From Stomoxys calcitrans (taxonomy: Eukaryota; Arthropoda; Insecta; Diptera; Muscidae): DNA of 64,000 nucleotides. The notes under the pieces were generated by a model. That model was not told where the DNA came from, made no database searches, and worked only from the letters and a program-made list of their open reading frames with translations. The position numbers and the translations under genes are program-made. Each line of letters opens with the position of its first letter. Positions within the stretch are counted from its first letter, which is position 1. The stretch lies in assembly GCF_963082655.1 (NCBI RefSeq), contig NC_081553.1, forward strand, positions 63,664,311 through 63,728,310, in the 5' to 3' direction. Positions 45,750 to 57,401 of the stretch are shown here, in pieces.

Positions 45750-46385
45750 ATACCCTCCACCATAGGAAGGGGGTATGCCAATTTCGACATTCTGTTTGTA
45801 ACACTTCCAAATATTGGTCTGAGACTCAATACAATATATATATCTTGACATTTTGGGCCACTAGAGGGCGCAATTCATATACGATTTGGCTGTAAAATAG
45901 TATGTAAAATTACATGAGGTGTTTTGTTTTGACTTCCAATAAATGCGCCAAGAATGGTCCAAATTGTTTCATAACCTGATACAGATGCCATATAAACCGA
46001 TCTCGCTATAGGGCGCAATTCTTTTCCGATTTGGCTGATGTTCAATTTTGACTTCCAACAAGTATGCTAGGCATGGTCCAAATTGGTTCATTTCCTGACA
46101 TAATCTTCTTGAGTCGAAAAAAGAAGGCGCAGTTGCAAATGCATATTTACCCATGAACATTCTATTTAGGAACAAGGGCAAGAAGGCGCAATGATTTGGC
46201 TGAATATTTAAACGTGGTATTTTTTATGACTTTTAATAATCAGGGCAAGTACATTCCATCTGTAGGTATATCTCCTGTATATTTGAAAGTCATTCAAAGA
46301 ATATTTCAAATGCAAACCGAATCGTATATACCCCTTTAAGATTCAGCCCGGTCGAACGTAACGCGGTTTAAATTTAATTTGCATT
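45750..46385 (+). repeat. A-family repeat copy with both ends
   Basis: It starts ATACCCTCCACCATAGGAAG, GGGGTATGCCAATTTCGACA, continues through about three internal units (GGGCGCAATTC, CATAACCTGATACAGATGCC, CATATAAACCGATCTC) and ends in CAGCCCGGTCGAACGTAACG near 46343-46362, a decayed form of the TTCGGCCGGGCCGAA terminus. It lies within the motif cluster between the 45608 and 46444 sites. Confidence 0.75.
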
Positions 46386-46462
46386 AAAAAATAAAAATTA
46401 TAACATGACAAAAAAAACTCAAAAAGTAAACACACTACAAAAAGCCCCCTAAGCTATGCAAC

Positions 46463-47160
46463 ACAAAATTAAATTGAATTTCCTTTCAACTTTTATGGCA
46501 AATAATTAAAATCAATTTCATTCTGCAAATATTATGTCATTATTTGACTTTGTCCATTTATACAAAAGTGAATGGGAAGTCATCGAGTTGAGTGTGCGTT
46601 CCCAAACAATGTCAAAAATTGCAGCAATTGTGGTGACATTAATGACATGAATGTCATTAGACGACAAACACCTTTGTCATATGTTTTCTAAATAGTCTGC
46701 AAATTGTTTATCTGTCTGGCTGGCTGTGGCTCCTACTCATTGTTCCAACTGCTACTTTGTGTGCTTTTTCCGACTGTCATTCTTATGGAAGTTCCAAAAA
46801 TGTTCAAATAGAAGGTAGTGCATTTGTTTTTATTAAGCCACCAAAAACCAGACTAACATCCGCAATCATCATATAATGGATTAAGTATTCATAAAAACGA
46901 TAATAAAAGGACTATAGAATTTCGACATTAAATGCAATGACGGAGAAATTAGTGAGGATTAATATGATGCAGACACAAGCAATCAAAAAAAAAATGAGAA
47001 TAATAACAAAAATTGTCTGGCACGCGTTGCTTTCCCTTTAGGCTATGAAGATAAAAAAATTTAATAATTTAATTTCAATTTGTATTATATAAACTCCAAA
47101 GAGAATTGTTGCAATTTTTGTCCACAAATTTGGTCAAGGGAGAGGATAAGCTTAATTATC
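46463..47160. other. Unique region, no gene recognised
   Basis: A decayed motif TTGCTTTCCCTTTAGGCT starts near 47028. Nothing else is recognised. Confidence 0.35.
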
Positions 47161-47904
47161 ATATAATTAAAGCATACCTTTAGGATAGGATAAAATATTG
47201 CTTTTATAAGATTTAAAAAATATAAGGGCAAATATCATTAGAATGGACTTTTCATAAAATTGCTTTGAAATTTTAATGAAAATTTTTAATGAAAATTTAA
47301 TGAAAATTTGTCAAATTATGTAGGTGTAGAATATTTAAATAACCAGTCACAAGCTAAAAGGTTTTTTGTTTTTCTATTTGTAATAGGAACGGAGAACGCT
47401 ATGGTCTGCAGCCGGACAACAACCGATTGTAAGAATATTTAAGTAAAGCGAAGTATTGTGTACATACATCCTGAAAATTTAGTCTGCTGCTATCAGCTAA
47501 CACTGTCTGCTGATATTAAATTAAAAAATTTAAACTTTAAAAAAAAATCAATTTTTTTAACTTTAAACAATAATTGCGACATTTGCCATGTCTGAAAAAA
47601 ATGGCAATCTTAGACGTTAATTTGTTGTTGTTAATGTTGTCTTGATGTACAATTGGGTATAAGTAGCTTCCACATAAACCATTCTCGTAAGTTGAAATTT
47701 TTAACCCCTTTTTTGCTACTTTTCATAAATTTTTTAACTTATATTGGAAAAATTGAGTTTCGCATTATCCTTCTAAGGCAAAAACCAAAAATTTAGAAAA
47801 AATATTTCGATTATGTGTAAAAAATAATATGAGTTATTTTTTTAAATTTCTACTGCATATAGTCTAATGGCTTGCAAAACAAAATATATTGCATACTTTA
47901 AGGC

Positions 47905-50340
47905 GTTTCTATAATTTATTTTAAACTTAAAAAACTTATCTTAAGTAACATTTTCTTTTTTTTCAAAGAAAACATTTTTTCTCCATTATTATTCCACCTT
48001 TATTTCCAATTCTAAGGTAAATATAATTCACCAAAGAAAACTTCTTTGTAGACTTTACTTATCCAAAGAAAAATTAATTACATTTTCCACTGCTGCTACT
48101 CAATTCTCTTTATTCTCCTTGTAATTTGAGTTTTCATCGAAGAAAAAATAGAAAACCCAAGTAGAGTCTTAAATTACAAAATATCCAGACAAACTCGATT
48201 TTTTTCTCCCCCCTACCAAAGAACTCCATATCAAACGATAACTAATTGTAGAATATAATGAAGAAGACTATGGAAAACATTATTTAATCATTGCCAATAA
48301 TCAAAGACCAATAAACAGAAGTCTTAAAGCAAGTGAAAAAAGAAGCAAAAAGGATAAGGAATAAAAGCATGGGCAAATAAAAAAAAAGAAAAAACTCATC
48401 ATTTATTTGAAAATGCCAACGACCGTAGCACCCTAGTCTGATAATATTCATTCAATAAAATTTAACCAAATGCAAGGGAAAAAAGGGAAATTTTATTTAT
48501 GTGAGCAGACATTAGAAAAAGTAAAAACAAAAACAATAAGATCAATGGCGAAAGCATAAATTTCATCAAGAAAATAAGAGAAAAAAATGTTTTTATAAGT
48601 TGCCATCCTTATGCTTGTCTTGGCCATATAGAATCCAAGACAAGTCGAGCGCAAGTAACAAATTTGGGATTTGATAAAAATTGCATCCTTAATAACATTT
48701 AAAAGGAGGAGCTGTTTGATAGCTTATATGTGTCTATGTCTATATACCTCCCATTGTTCTCTCTCACTCGTATTAAAGAACGAGAAAGTATTTTAAATCA
48801 ATAGAAAATAATCTCAATAAGGTTGTGCAAAAATTTCGCTAACAATAGATTAAAAGTGAACTTAAGCTTATGGGAGGGGGGAGTAGCGATGTGTTTTTTC
48901 TTCTGTCTTGTAGTTGTTTCGCTGCCAAACCTCTTAGGATACCAGACAAAGCATAAGATTGGTGTCTACTTTTAGGCGCCTTAGCATAAATCACTTTTAC
49001 TTGAGTCCTTGCGGCTCGGAAGCTCTTAACAATGTTATATACATCGTTTCTGCAACTTCTTAATACTGTTGTTGCTGCTGCCTTAATGATGATAACAATA
49101 TTCCAACCCCATACAACCAGAGGTTAGGCTAGACCCTCTCTGTGGCTGTCTGTCGTTTCTTAGGGACTGTATGAATGAATGGCAGGCCTTGAATTTGACT
49201 TGGGTATGTGAAAAGAAGTGCACCGCCAATAATGTCAATGTCATTAAATCAATGTTTAAAAAGGTATTCATATCGCCACATAAAGTCCCAAAACCCAAAG
49301 ATAAGAGTCTAAAGATATTGCAGAGGAATCCCGACAATCACCCAGTAGTCAGCGAGACAAGTCTGTAAAAAGTCAGTCAGCCAGCCAAGTTTTTCAAACT
49401 GTCTGTTGGCTGGGTGAGGTGGTGCGGTGGCGCGCTTCATTCATCTGTGCTTTTGAACCGCCAGTTTTTGCCTTACCCAGTCACTTCAGTTCATTTTTAG
49501 TCGATGTCATTGTCATGGTTTTTGGAGTAGCAGCCAGCAGCCAGCATCCCAAGCGAAAGTTTTGCCAACATAATGGCACTGCATTTCAAGATGCTATCCA
49601 ACTATTTTGTTTGCTTTTATTGTTGTTGTTAATGTAAACTTCCAGCAATTCAAATCAGACTAAGCTGCAGAGAGAACATGCTCGGTCTTGGGGTTAAGGT
49701 TCATTCCTCAAATATGCTGCCTGCCACTGCTGCTGATGTGTACTTTTGTTGGCATCTACCAACATCATCATGTCATAGAATAGCAACGACAACGATGACA
49801 TTTACAAGTACGTTGTACATCCAACATACTGATGATGATGATGATAGATCCCAAACAGATAAGAGCGACCCTTAGGATCCTTTGCTTAAAATTTATTTGT
49901 CAAGCAGTAAGCAAAAAAACAAAAAACAGATATTAAATTTTTAAAGGATTTGTTTGCAATCAATGGAGAAAATTCAATAAAACTTCTATGACAAAAGGTA
50001 TCTACAAACTCACACGCGCGCACGCACACACACAGAGATCAGAGAGCATTAGAGATTTTAGTTTTCAACAAAGGACAGCAAGGACAAATGTCAATATGCT
50101 AAATATTAAAGATGATTAGGAAATATAACAAAAGAAACAACAGCAATAGCAATAGCCTGGTAAATAAAACTCAAATGAATATTTCATAATGCTTTGTCTC
50201 GTTTCAGATTTTCCAACAATAAAATATTAAATAGGTTATGCAGAAATTATTTGTGCAAAATTTCTTTTAAATTCTTGATTTCTTCTCATTTATGGTAATA
50301 TCATGCACAAATATTGATGGTTATATAAAAATTAAACTTT
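47905..50340. other. Mostly unique region, no gene recognised
   Basis: Simple repeats (TGATGATGATGATGA near 49830; ACACGCGCGCACGCACACAC near 50012). Open frames at 49083-49875 on both strands overlap and lack domains. Confidence 0.35.
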
Positions 50341-50454
50341 TAGGCATACTTTAAGGGGGAGAAATAATTTAAAGAATATCCTGAAGGCTGAAGATGTAAT
50401 TTTAGTTGAAAATATAAAATAAACTAAAATCAAATAAAACCAAATAAAAAAACG

Positions 50455-50629
50455 AAAATAAAATAAAATAAAACAAAATAAAAAATAAAAATAAAATAAA
50501 ATAAAATAAAATAAAATAAAATAAAATAAAATAAAATAAAATAAAACAAAATAAAATAAAATAAAATAAACTAAAATAAAATAAAATAAAATAAAATAAA
50601 ATAAAATAAAATAAAATAAAATAAAATAA
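50455..50629. repeat. (AAAAT)n microsatellite
   Basis: About 175 bp of AAAAT pentamers with a few C or extra-A interruptions. It abuts the head of a SINE at 50,630. The minus-strand FYFILFYFIL frame is a product of the repeat. Confidence 0.95.
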
Positions 50630-50895
50630 GGAGGCCACCATAACGCAGAGGTTAGCACCTCCGCCTATGACGCTGAATGCCTGGGTTCGAATTCGGGCGA
50701 GACTATCAGAAAAAAATTTCAGCGGTGGTTTTCCCCTCCTAATGCTGGCAACATTTGTGAGGTACTATGCCATGTAAAACTTCTCTCCAAAGAGGTGTCG
50801 CACTGCGGCACGCCGTTCGGACTCGGCTTTAAAAAGGAGGCCCCTTATCATTGAGCTTAAACTTGAATCGGACTGCACTCATTGATATGTGATGA
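50630..50895 (+). mobile_element. tRNA-derived SINE, near full length
   Basis: GGAGGCCACCATAACGCAGA (A box region AACGCAGAGGTTAGCA), GCCTGGGTTCGAATTCGGGC (B box), TTTCAGCGGTGGTTTTCCC, CTAATGCTGGCAACATTTGT, AAAGAGGTGTCGCACTGCGG, CACGCCGTTCGGACTCGGCT and GAGCTTAAACTTGAATCGG. It lacks the GCCCCTGTTTCTT tail of the 14.5-kb copy. The junction with the pentamer array is immediate. Confidence 0.85.
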
Positions 50896-51110
50896 ATTGT
50901 GTGAATTTTTTTTAATTTGTTTGAAAAGTATTGCAGCTTATAAAAAAACTAAAGTAAAATTAGGGCATAATTTTAGGAGCGAAATGTAAATGAAATATCA
51001 CATCAAAAAGTAAATCAAGTATAAAAATTAAATATTCGAACCCATTAACGACGATTAAGTAGCAAAATACCTAAGTACAAAGCTATCTCACAAAAATAAT
51101 CAAGTTTGGA

Positions 51111-51227
51111 AAAAGGTATCCTAATGAAATTTGGAACAGCATAAAATGAAAAAGGTATCCTAATGAAATTTGGAACAGCATAAAATGAAAAAGGTATCCT
51201 AATGAAATTTGAAACAGCATAAAATTA
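51111..51227. repeat. 39-bp tandem repeat, three units
   Basis: AAAAGGTATCCTAATGAAAT, TTGGAACAGCATAAAATGA starts at 51111, 51150 and 51189. The units are nearly identical (one G/A change), so the expansion is young. Confidence 0.95.
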
Positions 51228-52030
51228 ACAAAAATGAAACTACAAAAAAAAAAAATTCGTCATATAGATCATGTTTTGGGGGAAAATTGCGTTGCTTAAA
51301 TCGACAAAAAAGGTTCTCAAAATACGAAGTATTGAGATTTTTCAAGGTTTCTAAATAAAATAAGTAAATTTATGACAATAAGTCTGACGTTTTTGACGAG
51401 AAGTACGATTTTATTCATTTAGTCATTAAAATTCACTTTTCTTCACTAAATGGAAGATATTAAGAAAATTATTGTTTTTGTTGTAAAGGCATAGAGACAC
51501 AGGAAATAAAAAGATTGTTGTTATTTTTTTAATCTTTCTTTAACATTTTTAAAAATTTCTTTTTAAAAATGTTTTTAAAAACAAACAACAAAATGCTACG
51601 CCTATATATATGCTCTAAATAATGAATACATGAAATGTCTTAAAAATCGGAAAAACCAATCAATGCATACTTTTAGGACGAGAAGAAAAACCTTTTACAT
51701 CTGTTTGGCTTTTAACAGCCGGTCATGCAACTATTAAATACATTAGAGTCTTTCGAAAATATTTTTGTTTTAATACGAATTGAAAGTCCCGACCATATAA
51801 AAAATATAAGTTTCTTGTTAAGGACAAGTGGACATTTTTTCGTCTCAAAAAGTGCCACCTTAGACTTTTGGAAATGACATCATAAAGTAGTAAATATTTG
51901 TTGATAAAATAAGGATCAAACTTGGGGCCTTGGCAGCATGGTCGCCCCCAAACTTTTACGCTTTTATTATACACTGTAAAATATTTTTATTTTCTTAAGT
52001 GATATAACTTTTAAATTTAAATTCAGAATT
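51228..52030. other. No gene; one exact motif site
   Basis: AT-rich unique DNA around the site at 51665. An open frame on the minus strand at 51723-51974 shows no domain. Confidence 0.35.
51665..51677 (+). promoter_or_regulatory. exact 13-mer Su(Hw)-like site
   Basis: CAATGCATACTTTTAGGACG; isolated, not in a tandem repeat. Confidence 0.6.
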
Positions 52031-52219
52031 AAAGCACACTTTTGGGGGAAATGAAAGGTATATCTTGATTGCTGTAGATGTATATTTTGTTAAAGCATAC
52101 CAAAGAGTAAATAGAGTAAAACAATAAAATATTCTTAATAAAGAAGAATTTACAAGAGAAATAGAAAACAATGCATATTTCTAGGGGGTGGACGGAAATT
52201 ATAGCATACCTCAAAGTCT

Positions 52220-54136
52220 GACATAAACGTGTTTATTTTTAATTAAGAAATATACAAATCGTATGGCTAAGGCTATTAAAAACTAAAAATTTTATTTTGG
52301 GAAAGAGGTTGAAGACATTTGTTTCTCTGTGGAGTGCTGCCGAAACATCCGAAACATACCCTTTATAAAAATAAAGTTTTCCGAAAATTTTCAAAGGAAA
52401 TAAAATTTGGAGAAAAAGTTTACTAAATTTCAGAATAAAATACAAATTGTATAAATATTTAAAATTTTTGAAAATTTCTTTTATTCAATATGAGATATAT
52501 AACAAAGACTATTTGCATATTTTAATTTCATTATCCGCATTTTTGAAAGAACTTGAGTTAACACTGTTTTCTGCAGATATCAATCAGACCGGATATGCTT
52601 GTGTGTGGTTGAATTTAACTTTGTTGTAAGCTTTTAAAATTTTAAATAAAGTCTTTGTATTGGTGTTCATTTCGAAATGATTTCTTAAGGATATGTGAAA
52701 AATGATGGTACCATGCAAATTTCGAAAATTTCTCGTTTATTTGCTAGACCCTTGAGTTTCGTTTCTGTTTTTTTGGCATATTTATTAAGGGCAAACAACC
52801 ACAAGAACAAACTTTAAATAAATATCTGTTTTTAATGTTATATGCATGGGATTTTTGTTCGTTTTTTTTCATAATGCATATATAACATGGTTTTGATGAG
52901 TGAAAGAACAAACAAAAGAAATCAGAATTCACACTTATATGCATAAGAAGTATAAAGTGGTGTGTATGTCTTTTTTTTTTGAAAATTGCCAAACCACAAG
53001 TCAGACATAAGATGAAGGAAACAAAAGTATATGCCCTCTCAAAAAAAAAACAGAGACTCAAAGAATCTTAAACACTTGAACCCTATCTGGGGCCGTATAC
53101 ACACACACCACACATGGCCATAAATAAAATGGTTTCTAAAAAAATAAAACCAATTGGGATCAATAACCCAGAAGTAGCAACACTAAAAAGATATCCCAAA
53201 AAAATCTTAAAAAATGACACAATATGTTTAAAAAGTTTATGTGCTTCTTTTACAAATTTAGAAAAGAAACCTTTTCTCGAAAGAAAAAAAAAATGTTTCA
53301 TCTTGACGCAGGCATTGCAAATTGACACAACCGACATTTGTTTGAACCCTCCATATTTTTTTTTTTTGATTTTTTGGGACAAGAAATCAATGACCACTTA
53401 ATTGAAGTGATGAGAAATCTTACAAGGCCCGCACATTAAATTAAAAACCAATGACTTTAAGGATAAAAAAAGTCTAAAAAAAACACCCTAAAACAGGTAA
53501 ACAAATTTTTACCAAACACATATATAGGACATTAACCTCACTGAGCTGTAATTGCTTTCGCAGAAACCTTCTTGTTTTTTAAATCTTACTTGCTACACTT
53601 TTAGGAGACTTTGGCAAACTTATGGCCAGGACAGATGAATGAATGGAGGGACAGACAAACAGGCTCAGTGTCTGAGGACCATATTGTTTGGTTATAATAA
53701 AATAATGACTTTTTCTTTAATTAAAAGCAATTAAGTTATTTAAACAATTGCCAAGAAACGAAATTAAGAGATTGTTTGAAAAGTAAAATGAAAGAATTAT
53801 GATGACAAAAATGTCTATGGAGCTGCTGGCTGCCTTAAACAACATCAGTGCCTACAAATGACTGACGGCCTTTAAGCTTAATTGAATTTAATTTACCAAA
53901 CAATTGTTTAGTGAAAACAAAGAGAACTTTTAGATGGATGGCAGCAACACACAGAAAAGTAATAATTATAAGGTCAGAATGTTGATTTGCTTCAAAAAAA
54001 GAAGGGGATATAGAGCCAGAGGCTAGAATTTTGTACAGACGGATGATTGATATTTTAAAATATTTATTAAAAAAAATTATGCATAAGACTAATATAATTT
54101 TTTTATTTTAACTAAAATGTCATTGAAATATTCTTC
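52220..54136. other. AT-rich region, no gene recognised
   Basis: Overlapping open frames on both strands at 53083-53401 come from A/T runs. The last motif-like sequence of the cluster is at 53590. Confidence 0.35.
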
Positions 54137-55083
54137 TAAGAGAAGATAAAAAAATAAAAAAAAAATAAAATAAAATAAAATGAAATAAAATAAAAACATA
54201 AAATAAAATAAAATTAAATAAAATGAAAAAACAAAATAAAATAAAATAGATTAAAAAGAAAAAATCAAATAAAAAAAAATAAAATAAAATAAAAAAAAAC
54301 GAAACAAATAAAGTAAAATAAAATAAAAATAAATAAAATTAAAAAAAATAAAATTAGAAAAAAAATTAAATAAAAGATAATAAAATAATAAAATTAAAAA
54401 AAATAATAAAAAAACTTTTAAAAAAGAATAAAATAAAATTAAAAAAAATAATAATAAAAAAAACTTTTAAAAAAGAATAAAATAAAATAAAATAAAATAA
54501 AATAAAATAAAATAAAATAAAATAAAATAAAATAAAATAAAATAAAATAAAATAAAATAAAATAAAATAAAATAAAATAAAATAAAATAAAATAAAATAA
54601 AATAAAATAAAATAAAATAAAATAAAATATTATAAAAAAATAAAATAAAATATTATAAAAAAAATAAAATAAAAAAACTGAAATAAAAAAAATAAAAAAA
54701 ATAAAATAAAATAAAATATAAAATAAAATAAAATATAAAATAAAATAAAGTAAAATAAAACAAAATAAAATAAAATAAACTTAAGTAAAATACAAAAAAA
54801 ATAGAATAAAATAAAATAAAATAAACTTAAATAAGCTTAAATAAAATAAAATAAAATAAAATAAAATAAAATAAAATAAAATAAAATAAAATAAAATAAA
54901 ATAAAATAAAATAAAATAAAATAAAATAAAATAAAATAAAATAAAATAAAATAAAATAAAATAAAATAAAATAAAATAAAATAAAATAAAATAAAATAAA
55001 ATAAAATAAAATAAAATAAAATAAAATAAAATAAAATAAAATAAAATAAAATAAAATAAAATAAAATAAAATAAAATAAAATA
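54137..55083. repeat. (AAAAT)n microsatellite, about 0.95 kb
   Basis: Two long pure runs (about 54478-54626 and 54846-55083) are joined by interrupted AAAAT/AAAAAT/TATAAAAT sequence. The 128-codon minus-strand frame of FYFIL repeats is an artefact of the pentamer. Confidence 0.97.
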
Positions 55084-56275
55084 TTTTGTCTTCGGAGAAA
55101 ATTTTTTAGAAATTTTATCTTTAAAGAAAGTTTTCTGAAAATTTTTTTGAAAATTTTGTTTTCAGAAAAAATTCTATGAAAATATTTTTGTATTAGAGAA
55201 AACTGTATAAAAACTTTTGCCATTAAAGAAATTTTACAGAAAATGTTGTTCCTAAAATGTGATTAATTATTAGAGAATACTTCATTGCACATTGACCCCT
55301 TTAACCCTAAAATATGATGTTTATCCATAATTTCTCCCCCTCTTTCCTTTCCCACTACCTTTTTGCTATGGTAAAGCTATGTCCAAAATATATATATTAT
55401 CGATATTTCTAATTCGAAGCAACAAAAGGGGAAAACAGCAAACGTAAATAAACAAACAAACTTAACACAAATTGAAAAGGAAAAACGTGCCATTTGCCAT
55501 ATTTACACCAGTGCATTGTCGACAATCCGTCGTCTTTAATATATGGCTCTGGGGGCCACCGCAAAGCTGCCCCATAGTGTTGGCTTGGTGGATTTTCGCC
55601 ACCACGGCTATTGTCTGATAAATAATCATTTGTTGCATACGGCAGCCCACGAAAGCCTCTTTCGGCCATTTGCCTGCCAACACAGTATACGTCATACGAG
55701 TTCAATGACCTTGCCACAGTCGCCATCAGCAGCAAACAGCAATAGAATTGGCTTTTTGTTATTTCTAAACATACAAACTCCCACACATGCGAGCATTCAT
55801 ACATAGCCCCCAGTGGATGGGGGGCATATTCATTCTATATGCTTGATCTAGTGTGGCTCGACCTGTAATGGCAGATAGCTAGCTGCTCTAGCGCAACAGT
55901 GATAATAGCAACAGTTGCATATGACTGACTAAATGACGGAATGCCTGCGGCAGTCATCACAGCCACATAGCGGCAATATACTCAACCGAATAAAGAATCG
56001 ATTGCTAACGCCTCACTTACAGAGCGCTTGTGGGGAGGGGAAGTGGACACAACTTTTGCATAAATTGCAGAGTTGGCAAGGAAAACGCTTCGAATGCTTT
56101 CCCTTCTTATGCCATACAATATTTCTATATATAAACTAGCAATAATTAAAATGATTGACTACAAAGTTTTCAAGAGATAAGAGAAGGAAACAAGATGCGT
56201 GACTACATTGAAACGAAGTATAACAAAATGAAAACTCTGCATTTAACTCTTCTCAAACTCTCTAATGTCTTTTTA
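55084..56275. other. Unique region with a GC-richer core, no gene confirmed
   Basis: About 55490-55760 is visibly less AT-rich than its surroundings and has open frames on both strands (plus 55543-55806; minus 55409-55804, 131 codons, non-standard start). Neither translation shows a family I recognise. It could be a decayed exon, a regulatory element or a relic. Confidence 0.4.
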
Positions 56276-57401
56276 GAGTGGGGGTATTTGGGGATGGGGC
56301 AACCTCCCATTACTTAGACTTATTTTATATGCCCTATTTGTAATCTACTGCCAAATACTTTTTATTTTAATCCAATTTAGACATGAACGTCTTGGACCCA
56401 AATTCTAATACGATATTTGATTTCTAGTCTCTCACACCTTCCATTTGATACCCACATTGTGCCTGTCGGCCAACTTTTGATCTTGGATGGTGTTGTTGGG
56501 GTATGGGGGAGGGTCCGCTCCCATACGATATCAAAACATTATATAGCCTATGTTTCCTTCCAGACAAACCTACACATTGTGTGAAAGTCTTAAGAAAATC
56601 CGTTCAGCCGTGCATGAATCTATACGTAACAAACAAACAAACCGAGTCCCATATAGTCATAATTGGTTATTATGCCCATTTGGTGCTTTTCGGTGGGTTG
56701 GCGCTACCCCCAATACTTCGACCTGATTTTGTCTGCCAGATTCGTAACCTACTCCCGACCACCTTTCATTTGATCCACATATTGATATAAACGTTCAATT
56801 TGTCTGCTTGGAAGAATTTTGGAGTTAGGGCGACGTTCTAAGTACTTGGACCCAATTTTTAATACCATATTCATATTATACTCTTCAATACCTTTAATTT
56901 GATACCCATATTGTCCTTATGGGTCCACTTCTGATTTTGGTTGGCGTTTTTCGGGTAACGGGGGAGGGTCCGCCCCCTTCCAATATCAACAAATTATAAA
57001 GCCTTCTCTCCTCCCTGACCATTTTCGTAATCTTCTCCCGAATACTTTTTATTTGAGCCCATATAGTCATGGCCGTTCAATAAACCTATTTTTTGGGTTT
57101 TGGGATTAAGGCGTCCCCCCAGTTACTTGGGCCTAATTTTTAATATGAAATTCGTACTCTACTCCTAAATACCTTTCATTTGAGTTCCATACTGTCCCGA
57201 TTTTAGAGTAGTACTTTTGTGGTAAGAGGGAGGGTCCGCCCCCTTCCCATATCAGAAAATTATATGGCCTATGTTTCCTTCCAGACCAACCTACACAATC
57301 TGAGAAAATTTTAAGGTAATCGGTTCAGCCGTTTTTGAGTCTATACGAAACAAACGAAAAAACCGACAAACAAACACAAATCGATTTTTTTTTGTATAAG
57401 A
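56276..57401 (-). mobile_element. Helitron-like element, 3'-truncated
   Basis: Minus strand from 57401: TCTTATACAAAAAAAAATCG, TGTTTGTTTGTCGG, ATAGACTCAAAAACGGCTGA, GGGGGCGGACCCTCCCTC, then units with ACTCAAATGAAAGGTATT. The 5' TC directly follows the CTAG of the neighbouring element. The GC-rich 3' end is missing at the left. Confidence 0.65.

Larger units (their letters stand above)
40106..46462 (-). promoter_or_regulatory. motif block 4: mostly minus-strand Su(Hw)-like sites
   Basis: Minus-strand sites lie near 40106-40121, 41920, 41960, 42094, 42191, 42231, 42365, 44271, 44491, 44974, 45060, 45183, 45608 and 46444. Two plus-strand exact sites (42518, 43350) are embedded. From 44.3 kb on, the minus-strand form is GCATAGTTTT(A/G)GGGG, where ACT has become AGT; these may be weak or non-binding. 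The orientation switch could reflect one or more inversions. Confidence 0.6.
19293..53610. promoter_or_regulatory. dispersed cluster of about 60 Su(Hw)-like motifs
   Basis: A short motif with core GC(A/C)TACTTTTAGG, usually preceded by TT, TA or AA and followed by AG or C, recurs across 34 kb. By hand I find eleven exact 13-base matches, about thirteen with one change and about 35 more diverged. A single-degenerate 13-mer is expected about 0.004 times in 64 kb on both strands under equal base use, somewhat more in AT-rich DNA. The core fits YWGCMTACTTHY, the consensus I know for Drosophila Su(Hw), a 12-zinc-finger insulator protein, including its A/C ambiguity. Gypsy insulator sites (YRTTGCATACCY) also match the C-containing variants at 28395, 31329 and 33058. 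No gypsy-type LTR or gag/pol is visible nearby. Copies stand alone or sit in small tandem duplications. Binding is inferred. Confidence 0.7.
47170..53610 (+). promoter_or_regulatory. motif block 5: about eleven plus-strand sites
   Basis: Sites start near 47170 (AAGCATACCTTTAGGAT), 47889 (TTGCATACTTTAAGGC), 48962 (GTCTACTTTTAGGCG), 50342, 50963 (GCATAATTTTAGGAG), 51663, 52032, 52092, 52170, 52202 and a displaced form TTGCTACACTTTTAGGAG at 53590. Four lie within 190 bp at 52.0-52.2 kb. No comparable site was found to the right until the window end. Confidence 0.6.

Noticed and set aside
19293..53610. Motif as recursive splice sites (TTTTAG followed by G)
   Set aside because: The bases after AG are GAG, GC or GGG, not GTRAGT, and the conserved part extends upstream (GCMTAC), which fits a protein-binding site better.
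19293..53610. Motif cluster as a gypsy provirus insulator
   Set aside because: No LTRs, gag, pol or env traces accompany the sites, and their spacing is far wider than in the gypsy insulator.
54837..55223. 128-codon FYFIL-repeat protein
   Set aside because: Artefact of the (AAAAT)n microsatellite.
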